Shown in pieces: positions 42,335 to 50,569 of a stretch of DNA of 64,000 nucleotides. The notes below the pieces were generated by a model, which saw nothing but the letters and a program-made list of their open reading frames with translations, had not been told where the DNA came from and made no database searches. The stretch's first letter is position 1. Each line of letters starts with the position of its first letter. The stretch is from an uncultured Lachnospiraceae bacterium (GTDB lineage Bacteria > Bacillota > Clostridia > Lachnospirales > Lachnospiraceae): contig CAJUHP010000003.1 of the NCBI GenBank assembly GCA_910586125.1, positions 73,162 through 137,161 of the forward strand, in the 5' to 3' direction. The translations under genes were made by a program, and so were the position numbers.

Positions 42335-42760
42335 ATGGAGAAGATGAGTGTTGAGATGGAGAGCCGTTCCAGCAACGAACAGTTTGCCAGAGTGGTAACG
42401 GCGGTGTTTCTGTCTCGTATGGACCCCACGGTGGAAGAGCTGGACGACGTGAAAACAGCGGTTTCAGAAGCTGTGACAAACTGTATTATTCATGGATATG
42501 AGGGGGGCGGCGGCACGATCCGGCTGGAGGCAGAGATCGACGGGAGAGAGGCGACGGTGCGGATCACAGACCAAGGCGTCGGGATTGCCGATGTAAAAAA
42601 AGCGATGGAACCGCTGTACACCACCAAACCGTCGGAGGAGCGCTCCGGCATGGGCTTTTCTTTTATGGAAGCGTTTATGGATGAGCTGGAAGTGGAGTCG
42701 AAACCGGGGGAGGGGACGACAGTCACAATGAAAAAGAGGATGGGAAAGGAAGAAGCGTAA
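42335..42760 (+). CDS. spoIIAB: Anti-sigma F factor (serine kinase)
   Basis: SpoIIAB holds sigma-F inactive and phosphorylates SpoIIAA. The 141-residue GHKL ATPase shows the N box (AVSEAVTNCIIHGY, residues about 43-56), the G1 box DQGVGIAD and the G2 region SGMGFSFME. AAAGGGAGATAAGG precedes ATG 42335. It is 74 bases after spoIIAA and 21 before sigF. Confidence 0.95.
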   Translation: MEKMSVEMESRSSNEQFARVVTAVFLSRMDPTVEELDDVKTAVSEAVTNCIIHGYEGGGGTIRLEAEIDGREATVRITDQGVGIADVKKAMEPLYTTKPSEERSGMGFSFMEAFMDELEVESKPGEGTTVTMKKRMGKEEA

Positions 42761-42781
42761 AAAACCCCGGTCAGGAGATGA

Positions 42782-43510
42782 ATGTGTATGGATGAGACGA
42801 TGGCTTTGATTGAGTCGGCGCACGCGGGGGATAAAGAAGCCAGGGACAGGCTGGTAACGGAGAACATGGGGCTGGTCTGGAGCATTGTCAGGCGGTTTAC
42901 CGGCAGAGGACATGAACCGGAGGACCTGTTTCAGATCGGCAGTATCGGTCTGATTAAGGCCATTGATAAATTTGATCTGGCGTATGATGTGAAATTTTCC
43001 ACCTACGCCGTGCCGCTGATCATGGGAGAGATCAAACGGTTCATCCGCGACGACGGGATGCTGAAGGTCAGCCGATCTTTAAAGGAGCTGGCGGCCAGGG
43101 CCGGGGGCGTCAGAGAAGAGCTGTCGGCCAGGCTTGGCCGGGAGCCCACGGTGGAGGAGATGGCCGTTCACATGGGGATCTGTACCGAGGAGCTGGCGGC
43201 CGCATTGGACTCCGGCGCTGAGGTGGAGTCTCTGCAGAAGACCATCTATCATGGGGACGGCAACGAAATTTGTCTGATGGACAAGCTGGAGGAGGAGCGC
43301 AACGGGCAGGAGGATGCCGTGAACCGGATGGTTCTGGAGGAACTGCTGCAGGGGCTGGAGCCGCAGGCCAGGCAGATTATTGTGATGCGGTATTATCAGG
43401 AACGGACGCAGACCCAGATCGCAGGGATTCTGGGAATATCGCAGGTGCAGGTGTCCCGGCTGGAGAAAAAAATATTGAAGTCTATGCGGGATAAACTGCA
43501 TGGAAAGTGA
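42782..43510 (+). CDS. sigF: RNA polymerase sigma-F factor
   Basis: Sigma-F is the first forespore-specific sigma factor of sporulation. The 242-residue sigma-70 protein has region 2 (EPEDLFQIGSIGLIKAIDKFD ... FSTYAVPLIMGEIKRF), region 3, and a region 4 helix-turn-helix (RTQTQIAGILGISQVQVSRLEKKIL). The SigF/SigG/SigB group signature and the position after spoIIAB make it sigF. ATG 42782 or 42788 can serve as start with AGGAG upstream. Its stop codon is part of a terminator stem. Confidence 0.95.
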   Translation: MCMDETMALIESAHAGDKEARDRLVTENMGLVWSIVRRFTGRGHEPEDLFQIGSIGLIKAIDKFDLAYDVKFSTYAVPLIMGEIKRFIRDDGMLKVSRSLKELAARAGGVREELSARLGREPTVEEMAVHMGICTEELAAALDSGAEVESLQKTIYHGDGNEICLMDKLEEERNGQEDAVNRMVLEELLQGLEPQARQIIVMRYYQERTQTQIAGILGISQVQVSRLEKKILKSMRDKLHGK

Positions 43511-43538
43511 GATACTAATGACAGTATCTCATTTTTTT
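43508..43538 (+). terminator. Terminator at the end of sigF
   Basis: The arm 43508-43516, which begins at the sigF stop codon, pairs perfectly with 43523-43531 across a six-base loop, followed by seven T residues. It separates the sigF operon from the spoVAA-spoVAB genes. Confidence 0.88.
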
Positions 43539-43586
43539 GTCGCCGGCGCGGTCCGGCAAAACAGGAGACAGAAAGGACGATGAAAG

Positions 43587-43736
43587 ATGGAACATACGGG
43601 ACGCAGAAAGCTTTTGATTATATTACTGGCGATACTGATTGCGGCGGCGCTCTGGTATGGCTTCTCTCTCTTGACGATTGAGAAGAACACGATGCAGGGA
43701 ACGCTTGTCGAGGCTTTTGAAAAGAGCGTGTTATGA
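43587..43736 (+). CDS. 49-residue single-pass membrane peptide before spoVAA
   Basis: ATG 43587 to TGA 43734-43736 encodes 49 residues: a short basic start (HTGRRK), one hydrophobic helix (LLIILLAILIAAALWYGF) and an amphipathic tail. Its stop overlaps the spoVAA start by four bases (ATGA). GAAAGGACGATG lies upstream. The gene is not in usual spoVA descriptions I know; its position suggests a forespore role. Confidence 0.65.
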   Translation: MEHTGRRKLLIILLAILIAAALWYGFSLLTIEKNTMQGTLVEAFEKSVL

Positions 43737-44365
43737 GCAGCACGACGACCGTATATCTGAAACCGGAAAAAAACAGCGAAGTGCATGACAAGGATGTGTT
43801 TTTAAGTCAGGCCGCCAAAGTATGGTGCCGGGATAAGGCGCTGGAGAGCAAATGCAAAGCCATCAAATTGATGACGATCCATGACGAGAAGGAAAACCGC
43901 TATGTCTGTTCGGTTCTGGATGTGGTGGAGAAGATACAGAAGCTGGATGCCAACGCGGAAGTGACCAATCTGGGAGAGATGGATTTTATCATAGACTACC
44001 AGCCAAAGGTTCGCCGGATTGGAGCCGCGGACTGGGTGAAAACAGCGGCGGTGTGCCTGATTGTGTTTTTCGGCGCGGCGTTTGCCATCATGACATTTAA
44101 TAATGACGGTTCGGTGGCGGAGATTTTTAAGGATGTGTATTATCTGGTGATGAACGAGGAATCCGACGGGATTACCGTTTTGGAGGTCGGTTATTCCATC
44201 GGGCTTCTGGCGGGCGTTCTGATCTTTTTCAACCACTTTGGAAAGCGGAAGCTGACCACGGACCCCACGCCGATTGAAGTGCAGATGCGTATCTATGAGG
44301 ACGAAGTGGATACCACAATCATCAAGAATGCTTCCCGAAAGGAGTCGGGGATCGATGTTCGTTAG
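43733..44365 (+). CDS. spoVAA: Stage V sporulation protein AA
   Basis: SpoVAA is part of the spoVA set linked to dipicolinic-acid handling in the spore. The 210-residue protein has an N-terminal soluble domain (starting TTVYLKPEKNSEV) and two transmembrane helices (about residues 105-123 and 149-166), with a conserved basic C-terminal tail. It overlaps both the upstream 49-residue gene and the downstream spoVAB (11 bases), so all three are translationally coupled. spoVAC, D and E, which form the channel, are not in this window. Confidence 0.85.
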   Translation: MSSTTTVYLKPEKNSEVHDKDVFLSQAAKVWCRDKALESKCKAIKLMTIHDEKENRYVCSVLDVVEKIQKLDANAEVTNLGEMDFIIDYQPKVRRIGAADWVKTAAVCLIVFFGAAFAIMTFNNDGSVAEIFKDVYYLVMNEESDGITVLEVGYSIGLLAGVLIFFNHFGKRKLTTDPTPIEVQMRIYEDEVDTTIIKNASRKESGIDVR

Positions 44366-44789
44366 CAGATTTTTCCGGCAGATTTTTTTGTTGTTTTTAG
44401 GTGTCAGCGGCGGCGGTTTGGTGGCGGCAGGCGTTTATGCCTTTATCACGATTCTGGGGTTGGTGCCGAGGCTGGCGGCCAGAACCCATACAGCGGCGCA
44501 GGTGAAGCGGTATGAGAACTGGATCATTCTGGGTTCGGCGTTCGGCAACCTGGTAAACCTGTTTGATATGCCTCTGATGGGGGGATATGTCCTGATGGCG
44601 CTCTGGGGCGTGTGCAGCGGTATCTTTGTGGGCTGTCTGGTCATGTCCCTGGCGGAGACGCTGGACACGGTGCCGACAATCAACCGGAGAATTCGTCTGT
44701 CCGTGGGAATTCAGTATGTGATCGCCGGGATCGGCATCGGCAAAACGGCGGGGTCGCTTGTATATTTCTTCTATAATATAGCCGCGTGA
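44355..44789 (+). CDS. spoVAB: Stage V sporulation protein AB
   Basis: The 144-residue polytopic protein has four to five hydrophobic helices and the SpoVAB-like segments GVSGGGLVAAGVYAFITILGLVPRLA and GSAFGNLVNLFDMPLMGG. I placed the start at ATG 44355, inside the end of spoVAA, because the earlier open frame is a shadow. It is the last gene of the sporulation block; the 463-base gap that follows carries the ABC exporter leader. Confidence 0.85.
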   Translation: MFVSRFFRQIFLLFLGVSGGGLVAAGVYAFITILGLVPRLAARTHTAAQVKRYENWIILGSAFGNLVNLFDMPLMGGYVLMALWGVCSGIFVGCLVMSLAETLDTVPTINRRIRLSVGIQYVIAGIGIGKTAGSLVYFFYNIAA

Positions 44790-44913
44790 AAGTCCGCACG
44801 CACGGCAGCATTGCTCCCAGAAAGCGGGATGGAAAGAAGGTTTTGCGGGAGAAGACAGGAATAGGGTGAAAAAGCCGCGGCGGACAGAAACAAAAATAAA
44901 ACAAAAAAAATCC

Positions 44914-44942
44914 TTTACAAATTGTGGAATTCGAGTTATAGT
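44914..44942 (+). promoter_or_regulatory. Promoter of the ABC exporter leader
   Basis: TTTACA (44914-44919) and TATAGT (44937-44942) have a 17-base spacer. The transcript starts about 40 bases before the 24-codon leader ORF. The stretch 44790-44913 contains nothing else recognised. Confidence 0.75.
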
Positions 44943-44990
44943 ATGACTGTGATGAGCAATTCATAAATAAAGAAAGAAGGAGGCAGAACG

Positions 44991-45065
44991 ATGTCTATGA
45001 GAGCACGAATCACAAACGAGAACGATCAAACGACATGGACAGTCTGCCTTGAAATCCGCTTTTGA
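44991..45065 (+). CDS. 24-residue leader peptide of the ABC exporter operon
   Basis: ATG 44991 to TGA 45063-45065 encodes 24 polar residues (starts MSMRARITNEN, ends LEIRF). It has a strong AAGGAGG seven bases upstream, better than the ABC genes have. It lies between the promoter and two hairpins. Codons 17-19 contain CAGTCTG (45040-45046), which is complementary to CAGACTG (45102-45108) in the first hairpin. Translation of the leader could therefore change downstream folding. By analogy to bmrB-bmrCD of Bacillus subtilis, a regulatory rather than functional peptide is likely. Confidence 0.65.
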   Translation: MSMRARITNENDQTTWTVCLEIRF

Positions 45066-45087
45066 TTGACGTAATGTTATGAAAGGG

Positions 45088-45114
45088 ATACCGCAGTCTG
45101 TCAGACTGCGGTAT
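45088..45114 (+). promoter_or_regulatory. First leader hairpin (possible anti-/pause hairpin)
   Basis: A 13-base perfect inverted repeat (45088-45100 with 45102-45114). Its left arm repeats CAGTCTG that also occurs in the leader ORF, so the two copies can compete for the right arm. Confidence 0.7.
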
Positions 45115-45147
45115 TCTTGTGCTTTGATACAGGGCGTATTTTATGCG

Positions 45148-45183
45148 AAGCTCTGGCCGGTACAGGAGGCCAGGGCTTTTTTT
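45148..45183 (+). terminator. Attenuator terminator before the ABC genes
   Basis: The 11-base arm 45148-45158 pairs with 45168-45178 (one T-G wobble), followed by a run of T to 45183. It lies 70 bases upstream of the first ABC gene and would stop most transcripts unless the fold is changed. Confidence 0.85.
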
Positions 45184-45252
45184 GCGTTCTGCAGGGGAGG
45201 CAGGGATTTCGAGGCAGGGAGATTTCAGAGAAGGGAGAAAGAAAGAACCAAA

Positions 45253-46989
45253 ATGAAGAGTCTGGGAAAGTATATGGCGAGATACTGGTATCTGTATCTG
45301 TTCGCTCTAATCTGTCTGGTGGCGGCGATATTAATGGACGCGGCGGCGCCTCAGGTGATCGGGCGCATTATCGACGACGTGATTGTGGGCGGCGACAGCA
45401 GTCTTCTGATCGGTTTGCTGGCCACGCTGTTTTTGCTGGGAAGCGGCCGGGGCGCGCTCAAATATATGCAGGAGCTGGCCAGCGATGTGGTGGGCGTGCG
45501 GATATCCAGAGATATCCGGCGCAGGCTGTTTTGCCACATTGAGAGCATGTCGATGGGGTTTTTTGAGAAGAACAACGCCGGCGAGCTGATGGCCAGGGTC
45601 AAGGAGGATGTGGAGCGCATCTGGGATGCCGTGGGCTATGTGGGTATTTTGTGCATCGAGGCCATCGTACATACTGTGATTATCATGATCTGCATGGTGA
45701 GGATCAGCCCAATTTTGACGCTGATTCCTCTGTGCATTATGCCGATGGTGGGGTATATCGCTATCCGGCTGGAGAAAGGGTTAGATAAAGTATACGATGA
45801 TATCAGCGAGGAGAATGCCAGGCTCAACACCGTGGCGCAGGAGAGTCTGACCGGTGTGCGGACAGTAAAGGCTTTTTCCAGAGAACAGTATGAAATTGAA
45901 AAGTTCAAAAAGAGCAACGGGCGGTATTATAAACTGAATATGGCTCTGGCGAAAACGCTGGCCAAATACGATCCGAATATCTCGTTTCTGACCAAGACGC
46001 TTTTGGTTTTGTCGGTTTCGGTGGGCGGTCTTTTTGTGGTGCAGGGGCAGATCAGCCTGGGGCAGCTTGGAACGTTCATCGAGTACGCCAATAACATCGT
46101 CTGGCCCATGGAGATTCTGGGCTGGGTGGTAAATACGATGGCAGCCGCTGTGACTTCGAATAAAAAGATCAACCGGATTCTGGAAGAAAAAGCGGCAGTC
46201 ACCTCCCCCGAAAATCCGGAGATACTCAAGGAAGTGAAGGGTGACTTGGAGTTTTCCCATGTGAGCCTGAAACTGCAGGATCAGAAGATTCTCGAAGACG
46301 TGAGTTTTCATCTGCCGGCCGGAAAGACGCTGGGGATTATGGGTATGACTGGGGCCGGTAAAACCAGCATGGTCAATCTGATTGAGCGTTTCCATGACGT
46401 GACAGAGGGAGAAGTCCGGCTGGACGGCGTGGATGTGCGCCGGCTTGATCTGGGGCAGTTGCGCGGGAGCGCGGCGGTGGTCATGCAGAACGTATTTCTC
46501 TTCTCCGACACGGTCAGCGAGAATATCCGCATCGGCAGCCGAAGCTGGATGGAGCGCAGCCATATAGAGAAGGCCGCAAGAGCTGCGGACGCGCACGGCT
46601 TTGTCTCGGCTCTGCCAGAAGAGTATGACACCATAATCGGGGAGAAGGGCGTGGGTCTGTCCGGCGGTCAGAAACAGCGCCTCAGCATTGCCAGGGCTCT
46701 GGCAAAGAAGGCCCCGATCCTGATTCTGGACGACGCCACCTCCGCGTTGGATATGGAGACGGAGCATGCGATTCAACAGCAGCTAAAAGCCAGAGACAAC
46801 GTGACAAAACTGATTATCGCGCACCGGATTTCCGCGGTCCGCCATGCAGATGAGATTGTGATTCTGCAGGAAGGGCGGATCGCAGAGCGGGGTACCCATG
46901 AAAGCCTGCTCCAAAAGAAGGGGCTGTATTATGACACCTATGTAGCCCAGTATGAAGAGCCAAAAACCGAAGAGACAGCAGGGAGGTAA
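45253..46989 (+). CDS. ABC exporter half-transporter, degenerate-site subunit (BmrC-like)
   Basis: The 578-residue protein has a six-helix membrane domain (about residues 10-300) and a nucleotide-binding domain (from about 340). Walker A is GMTGAGKTS, the signature is the canonical LSGGQ, and Walker B is LILDDATS. Here D494 stands where the catalytic glutamate should be, so its own ATP site is noncanonical. This is the usual pattern for one subunit of heterodimeric type IV exporters such as BmrCD or TM287/288. The start ATG 45253 is chosen because the upstream frame reads through the leader hairpins. The partner follows after two bases. Confidence 0.9.
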   Translation: MKSLGKYMARYWYLYLFALICLVAAILMDAAAPQVIGRIIDDVIVGGDSSLLIGLLATLFLLGSGRGALKYMQELASDVVGVRISRDIRRRLFCHIESMSMGFFEKNNAGELMARVKEDVERIWDAVGYVGILCIEAIVHTVIIMICMVRISPILTLIPLCIMPMVGYIAIRLEKGLDKVYDDISEENARLNTVAQESLTGVRTVKAFSREQYEIEKFKKSNGRYYKLNMALAKTLAKYDPNISFLTKTLLVLSVSVGGLFVVQGQISLGQLGTFIEYANNIVWPMEILGWVVNTMAAAVTSNKKINRILEEKAAVTSPENPEILKEVKGDLEFSHVSLKLQDQKILEDVSFHLPAGKTLGIMGMTGAGKTSMVNLIERFHDVTEGEVRLDGVDVRRLDLGQLRGSAAVVMQNVFLFSDTVSENIRIGSRSWMERSHIEKAARAADAHGFVSALPEEYDTIIGEKGVGLSGGQKQRLSIARALAKKAPILILDDATSALDMETEHAIQQQLKARDNVTKLIIAHRISAVRHADEIVILQEGRIAERGTHESLLQKKGLYYDTYVAQYEEPKTEETAGR

Positions 46990-46991
46990 AA

Positions 46992-48773
46992 ATGGCAGTC
47001 AATTCATATAAACAGGATGAGCTGCAGCGCGACGTTCCCAAACGGGTCACACTGGCGCGCTTGTATCGCTATCTGTTTGCTTACAAAAAAGAAATATTCG
47101 CGGTTTTGTTTATTATGGGAGTGACCGTGGCGGTGGCTCTCCTGAATCCCCTGATCATTGAGCGGGCCGTCAATGTGCATGTGGCGGGCCGGGATGTGAA
47201 GGGTTTGTTAAAGCTGGCGGCAGCGGCGATTGTGCTGAACGGGATCTGGCTGGCCGGCGTCAAGGCCCGCATGGTGATCATGGCCAGAGTGTCCAATCAG
47301 ATCGTGCTGAACATTCGGGAGGAACTGTATGTTCATATCCAGTCGCTGGGCCTGCGCTTTTTTGACAGCCGCCCTACCGGCAAGATCCTGGCAAGAGTGA
47401 TCGGAGATGTAAATTCTTTGAAAGAGATCATGTCAGACAGCGTGACGACGCTGATTCCCGACGCAGTGACAGTGGCCGCCGTCGTCATAATCATGATGTT
47501 AAAAAGCCCCTGGCTGGCGCTGTCCGCATTGGGAGCGCTTCCGATCCTGGGCGCGGGCATGTACGTGGTTATGATACGGGGCCATAAGCGCTGGCAGGCA
47601 GTCCGACAGAAGACTTCCAATATCAATGCCTATGTCCATGAAAACTTTTCCGGAATCCGCGTGGTGCAGAGTTTTTCGGCGCAGCAGGAGTCGCAGGACG
47701 CTTTTGAGACGGTGCTGGCGGAGCATCAGAAGGCATTTGTCCGCGCCGTAAGCATGGCGGACGCCCTTGGGCCGGTCATCGAGATCAGCCGGGGCTTTGG
47801 CAGCTTCCTTCTGTACTTTATCGGCATTCGGGCTCTGCATATGGGAAGCGGCGACGTGGGAACCTTTCTGGCCTTTGCCACCTATTTGAACATGTTTTGG
47901 GTTCCGCTGCGAAACCTGTCAAATATGTACAATCGAATCATCAATAACATTTCCAGCGCAGAGCGGATCTTTGATATTTTGGACACGGAACCGGAGCTGG
48001 CAGACCGGTCTGACGCCTATGAAATGCCTCCCATAGAAGGAAGGGTAGAATTTGACCATGTGAGCTTTGCCTATCCCGACGAACCGGAGCGGGAGGTAAT
48101 CTCCGATATCTGCTTTGATATCAAGCCGGGGGAAACCATCGCGTTAGTCGGGCCGACAGGCGCCGGCAAGACAACGATTATCAACCTGATCAGCCGTTTT
48201 TACGACGCGGTTTCAGGGGAAGTACGAATCGACGGCCATCCGGTCAAAGCCGTGACGCTGCACAGCCTGCGCAGTCAGATGGGAGTTATGACACAGGAAA
48301 ATTTCCTCTTTTCCGGCACGGTTCGGGAAAACATCAGCTACGGAAAATTAAACGCCACGCAGGAGGAGATCGTCTGGGCGGCGAAGGCCGTGGGCGCGCA
48401 TGATTTTATTATGAAGCTGGAGAAGGGATATGACACGCAGCTTCAGGGTGAGAGCAGCCTGTCAGTGGGGCAGAGACAGCTTCTGGCTTTTGCCAGGACG
48501 CTGGTCAGCCAGCCCCAGATTCTGATACTGGACGAGGCGACCTCCAGCATCGACACACATACGGAACAGATGGTGCAGAAGGGAATCGCCGCGCTTTTAG
48601 CCGGGCGGACTTCCTTTGTCATCGCCCATCGCCTGTCAACGATCAAGAAGGCGGACCGGATTTTTGTGGTGGATGAGAAACAGATTCTGGAAGAAGGGAG
48701 CCATGAGGAACTGCTGGCCAAGAAGGGGCACTACTATAATCTGTATCAGGCGCAGTTTAAAAATCTGATGTAA
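46992..48773 (+). CDS. ABC exporter half-transporter, catalytic-site subunit (BmrD-like)
   Basis: The 593-residue protein has six transmembrane helices and an ATPase domain. Walker A is GPTGAGKTT, and Walker B LILDEATSS carries the catalytic E515. The signature is LSVGQ (490-494) instead of LSGGQ. Paired with the upstream subunit this gives one consensus and one degenerate composite ATP site, as expected for a heterodimer. Substrate is unknown; such pairs export drugs, peptides or lipids. It is separated from the first subunit by two bases. Confidence 0.91.
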   Translation: MAVNSYKQDELQRDVPKRVTLARLYRYLFAYKKEIFAVLFIMGVTVAVALLNPLIIERAVNVHVAGRDVKGLLKLAAAAIVLNGIWLAGVKARMVIMARVSNQIVLNIREELYVHIQSLGLRFFDSRPTGKILARVIGDVNSLKEIMSDSVTTLIPDAVTVAAVVIIMMLKSPWLALSALGALPILGAGMYVVMIRGHKRWQAVRQKTSNINAYVHENFSGIRVVQSFSAQQESQDAFETVLAEHQKAFVRAVSMADALGPVIEISRGFGSFLLYFIGIRALHMGSGDVGTFLAFATYLNMFWVPLRNLSNMYNRIINNISSAERIFDILDTEPELADRSDAYEMPPIEGRVEFDHVSFAYPDEPEREVISDICFDIKPGETIALVGPTGAGKTTIINLISRFYDAVSGEVRIDGHPVKAVTLHSLRSQMGVMTQENFLFSGTVRENISYGKLNATQEEIVWAAKAVGAHDFIMKLEKGYDTQLQGESSLSVGQRQLLAFARTLVSQPQILILDEATSSIDTHTEQMVQKGIAALLAGRTSFVIAHRLSTIKKADRIFVVDEKQILEEGSHEELLAKKGHYYNLYQAQFKNLM

Positions 48774-48786
48774 AGGAAAAGGAAAT

Positions 48787-49260
48787 ATGGTGAAGCAGAT
48801 CCTAGAGAAAGAGGAGAAGAGGGAGATATCCCGCCGCATTCTAACAGCTCTGCCGGAATGGTTCGGCATTGAAAAAGCCAGGGAAGCATATATTGCGGAC
48901 AGTGCAAAACAGGTATTTTTTGCGGCACATAAGAGCGGGGAGGCGGTGGGGTTTCTCTGCCTGAAGGAGACGGGGCGGGATACGATGGAAATTGCCGTGA
49001 TGGGGGTGCTGCCCTCCTATCATCGCCAGGGTGTCGGCCGGGAGCTGGTGGAGGCGGCAAAGGAGTACGCATACAGGAAGCAGTATTCTTTTGTGCAGGT
49101 TAAAACAGTTCAGATGGGGCGTTATTCCTGTTATGACGATACCAATCGCTTCTACTTGAGTCAGGGGTTTTTGGAGTTTGAGGTATTTCCCGCGCTTTGG
49201 GATGAATGGAATCCCTGCCAGATTTATATTATGTATCTGGCTCCTCAGAATTTTTCATAG
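48787..49260 (+). CDS. GNAT family N-acetyltransferase
   Basis: The 157-residue protein has the GNAT acetyl-CoA motif, here VMGVLPSYHRQGVGRELVEAAKEYA (motif A, R/Q-x-x-G-x-G/A as RQGVGR), and the C-terminal YLSQGFLEFE element. It lies 13 bases after the second ABC gene, with AAGGAAAAGGAA upstream, so it is probably in the same operon. The substrate is unknown; an acetyltransferase next to an exporter could act in resistance, but that is inference. Confidence 0.88.
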   Translation: MVKQILEKEEKREISRRILTALPEWFGIEKAREAYIADSAKQVFFAAHKSGEAVGFLCLKETGRDTMEIAVMGVLPSYHRQGVGRELVEAAKEYAYRKQYSFVQVKTVQMGRYSCYDDTNRFYLSQGFLEFEVFPALWDEWNPCQIYIMYLAPQNFS

Positions 49261-49330
49261 CACCGGTATCTACCCTTTTTACCAATAAAACAAGGAATGC
49301 GTTTCAATAAAAAACTTGGAAGACGGAAAA

Positions 49331-50506
49331 ATGGACAAATATAAGAAGACAATCTATGCCTGTTTTATCGGGTACATTGTACAGGCGATCGTGGTTAATT
49401 TTGCGCCTCTGCTCTTTTTGACTTTTCAGGACAGCTACGGAATTCCCCTGTCTCAAATCACCCTGTTGGTGACGGTTAATTTCGGCCTGCAGTTGCTGGT
49501 GGATCTGCTCTCGGTAGGTTTTGTGGATCGAATCGGATACCGGGTTTCCATGGTAATCGCTCATATTTTCGCGGCGCTGGGCCTGGTGTCGATGGCCGTT
49601 CTTCCGGATCGTTTCTCCGATCCGTTTTACGGATTGCTCACGGCAGTCCTCCTGTATGCGGCCGGCGGCGGACTGCTGGAGGTGCTGGTCAGCCCGGTGG
49701 TGGAGGCATGTCCCGCAGAGCATAAGGAGCAGACCATGAGCCTGCTGCACTCCTTTTACTGCTGGGGACAGGTGGGCGTTGTGCTGGTTTCCACGGTGTT
49801 TTTTCAGATTTTCGGCATCGGGCAGTGGAAGATGTTAGCGGTGCTTTGGGCTATGGTTCCCCTGCTGAATGCTTTTTTGTTTGCGAGAGTACCCATGGCC
49901 TCCCTGCTACAGGAGGGCGAGAGAGGGCTTTCCATAAAAGAGCTGGCAGGGATGAAAATCTTCTGGGTGTTTATGCTTTTGATGATGTGCGCAGGGGCCA
50001 GCGAACAGTCCGTAAGCCAGTGGGCTTCCACGCTTGCCGAGAAAGGTCTGGGCGTTGGCAAGACGGTGGGAGATCTGGCAGGTCCTCTGGCCTTTGCCGT
50101 ATGTATGGGCTGTGCCAGAGCTTTTTACGGAAAATATGGCGAGAAGATGGATCTGGACAAATTTATGGCGGGCAGCAGCCTTTTGTGCGTGGCCTCCTAT
50201 CTGTGTATCTCCCTGGTGCCGGGAGCGGTGTTTGGACTGGCCGGCTGCGCGGTGTGCGGATTGGCAGTAGGGATCATGTGGCCGGGGACCATCAGTAAGG
50301 CGGCGGGCATTCTGCCAAAAGGAAGTACGGCTCTGTTTGCTATGATGGCGCTGGCCGGAGATCTGGGCTGCTCTGCCGGGCCTACGGTGGTGGGCATGGT
50401 TTCCGGCGCGTGGGGGGAGGATCTGAAAAAAGGAATTTTGGCGGCGGCGCTGTTTCCGCTGATTTTGTTCTTGGGAATCCGGCGGTGCAGAAAATGTGCC
50501 GACTGA
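49331..50506 (+). CDS. Major facilitator superfamily transporter
   Basis: The 391-residue protein has about twelve hydrophobic helices and the MFS loop motif region (FVDRIGYRVSMV, between helices 2 and 3). It resembles the FucP/sugar-efflux-like MFS group, with a conserved LHSFYCWGQVG helix (helix 4 or 5). No substrate can be inferred. ATG 49331 has a weak GGAAGA upstream; a TTG at 49316 is an alternative. The gene lies 70 bases after the GNAT gene and has no separate promoter that I could see. Confidence 0.85.
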   Translation: MDKYKKTIYACFIGYIVQAIVVNFAPLLFLTFQDSYGIPLSQITLLVTVNFGLQLLVDLLSVGFVDRIGYRVSMVIAHIFAALGLVSMAVLPDRFSDPFYGLLTAVLLYAAGGGLLEVLVSPVVEACPAEHKEQTMSLLHSFYCWGQVGVVLVSTVFFQIFGIGQWKMLAVLWAMVPLLNAFLFARVPMASLLQEGERGLSIKELAGMKIFWVFMLLMMCAGASEQSVSQWASTLAEKGLGVGKTVGDLAGPLAFAVCMGCARAFYGKYGEKMDLDKFMAGSSLLCVASYLCISLVPGAVFGLAGCAVCGLAVGIMWPGTISKAAGILPKGSTALFAMMALAGDLGCSAGPTVVGMVSGAWGEDLKKGILAAALFPLILFLGIRRCRKCAD

Positions 50507-50534
50507 CATTGCCGAAACAAAATTGTATGTTTTC

Positions 50535-50563
50535 TTGACAAGAGCGGTTATATAGAGTATACT
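50535..50563 (+). promoter_or_regulatory. Promoter of a candidate orphan RNA
   Basis: TTGACA (50535-50540) and TATACT (50558-50563) are 17 bases apart, near consensus. No coding region lies between it and the hairpin at 50666-50699. Confidence 0.75.
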
Positions 50564-50569
50564 GAACAC

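Noticed and set aside
43580..43683. Alternative 34-codon frame starting at ATG 43580
   Set aside because: It lacks hydrophobic character and stops early, whereas ATG 43587 gives a membrane helix and an ATGA overlap with spoVAA.
45079..45252. In-frame extension of the first ABC gene through the leader hairpins
   Set aside because: It would translate the attenuator hairpin and terminator as protein; homologous half-transporters start near the ATG at 45253.
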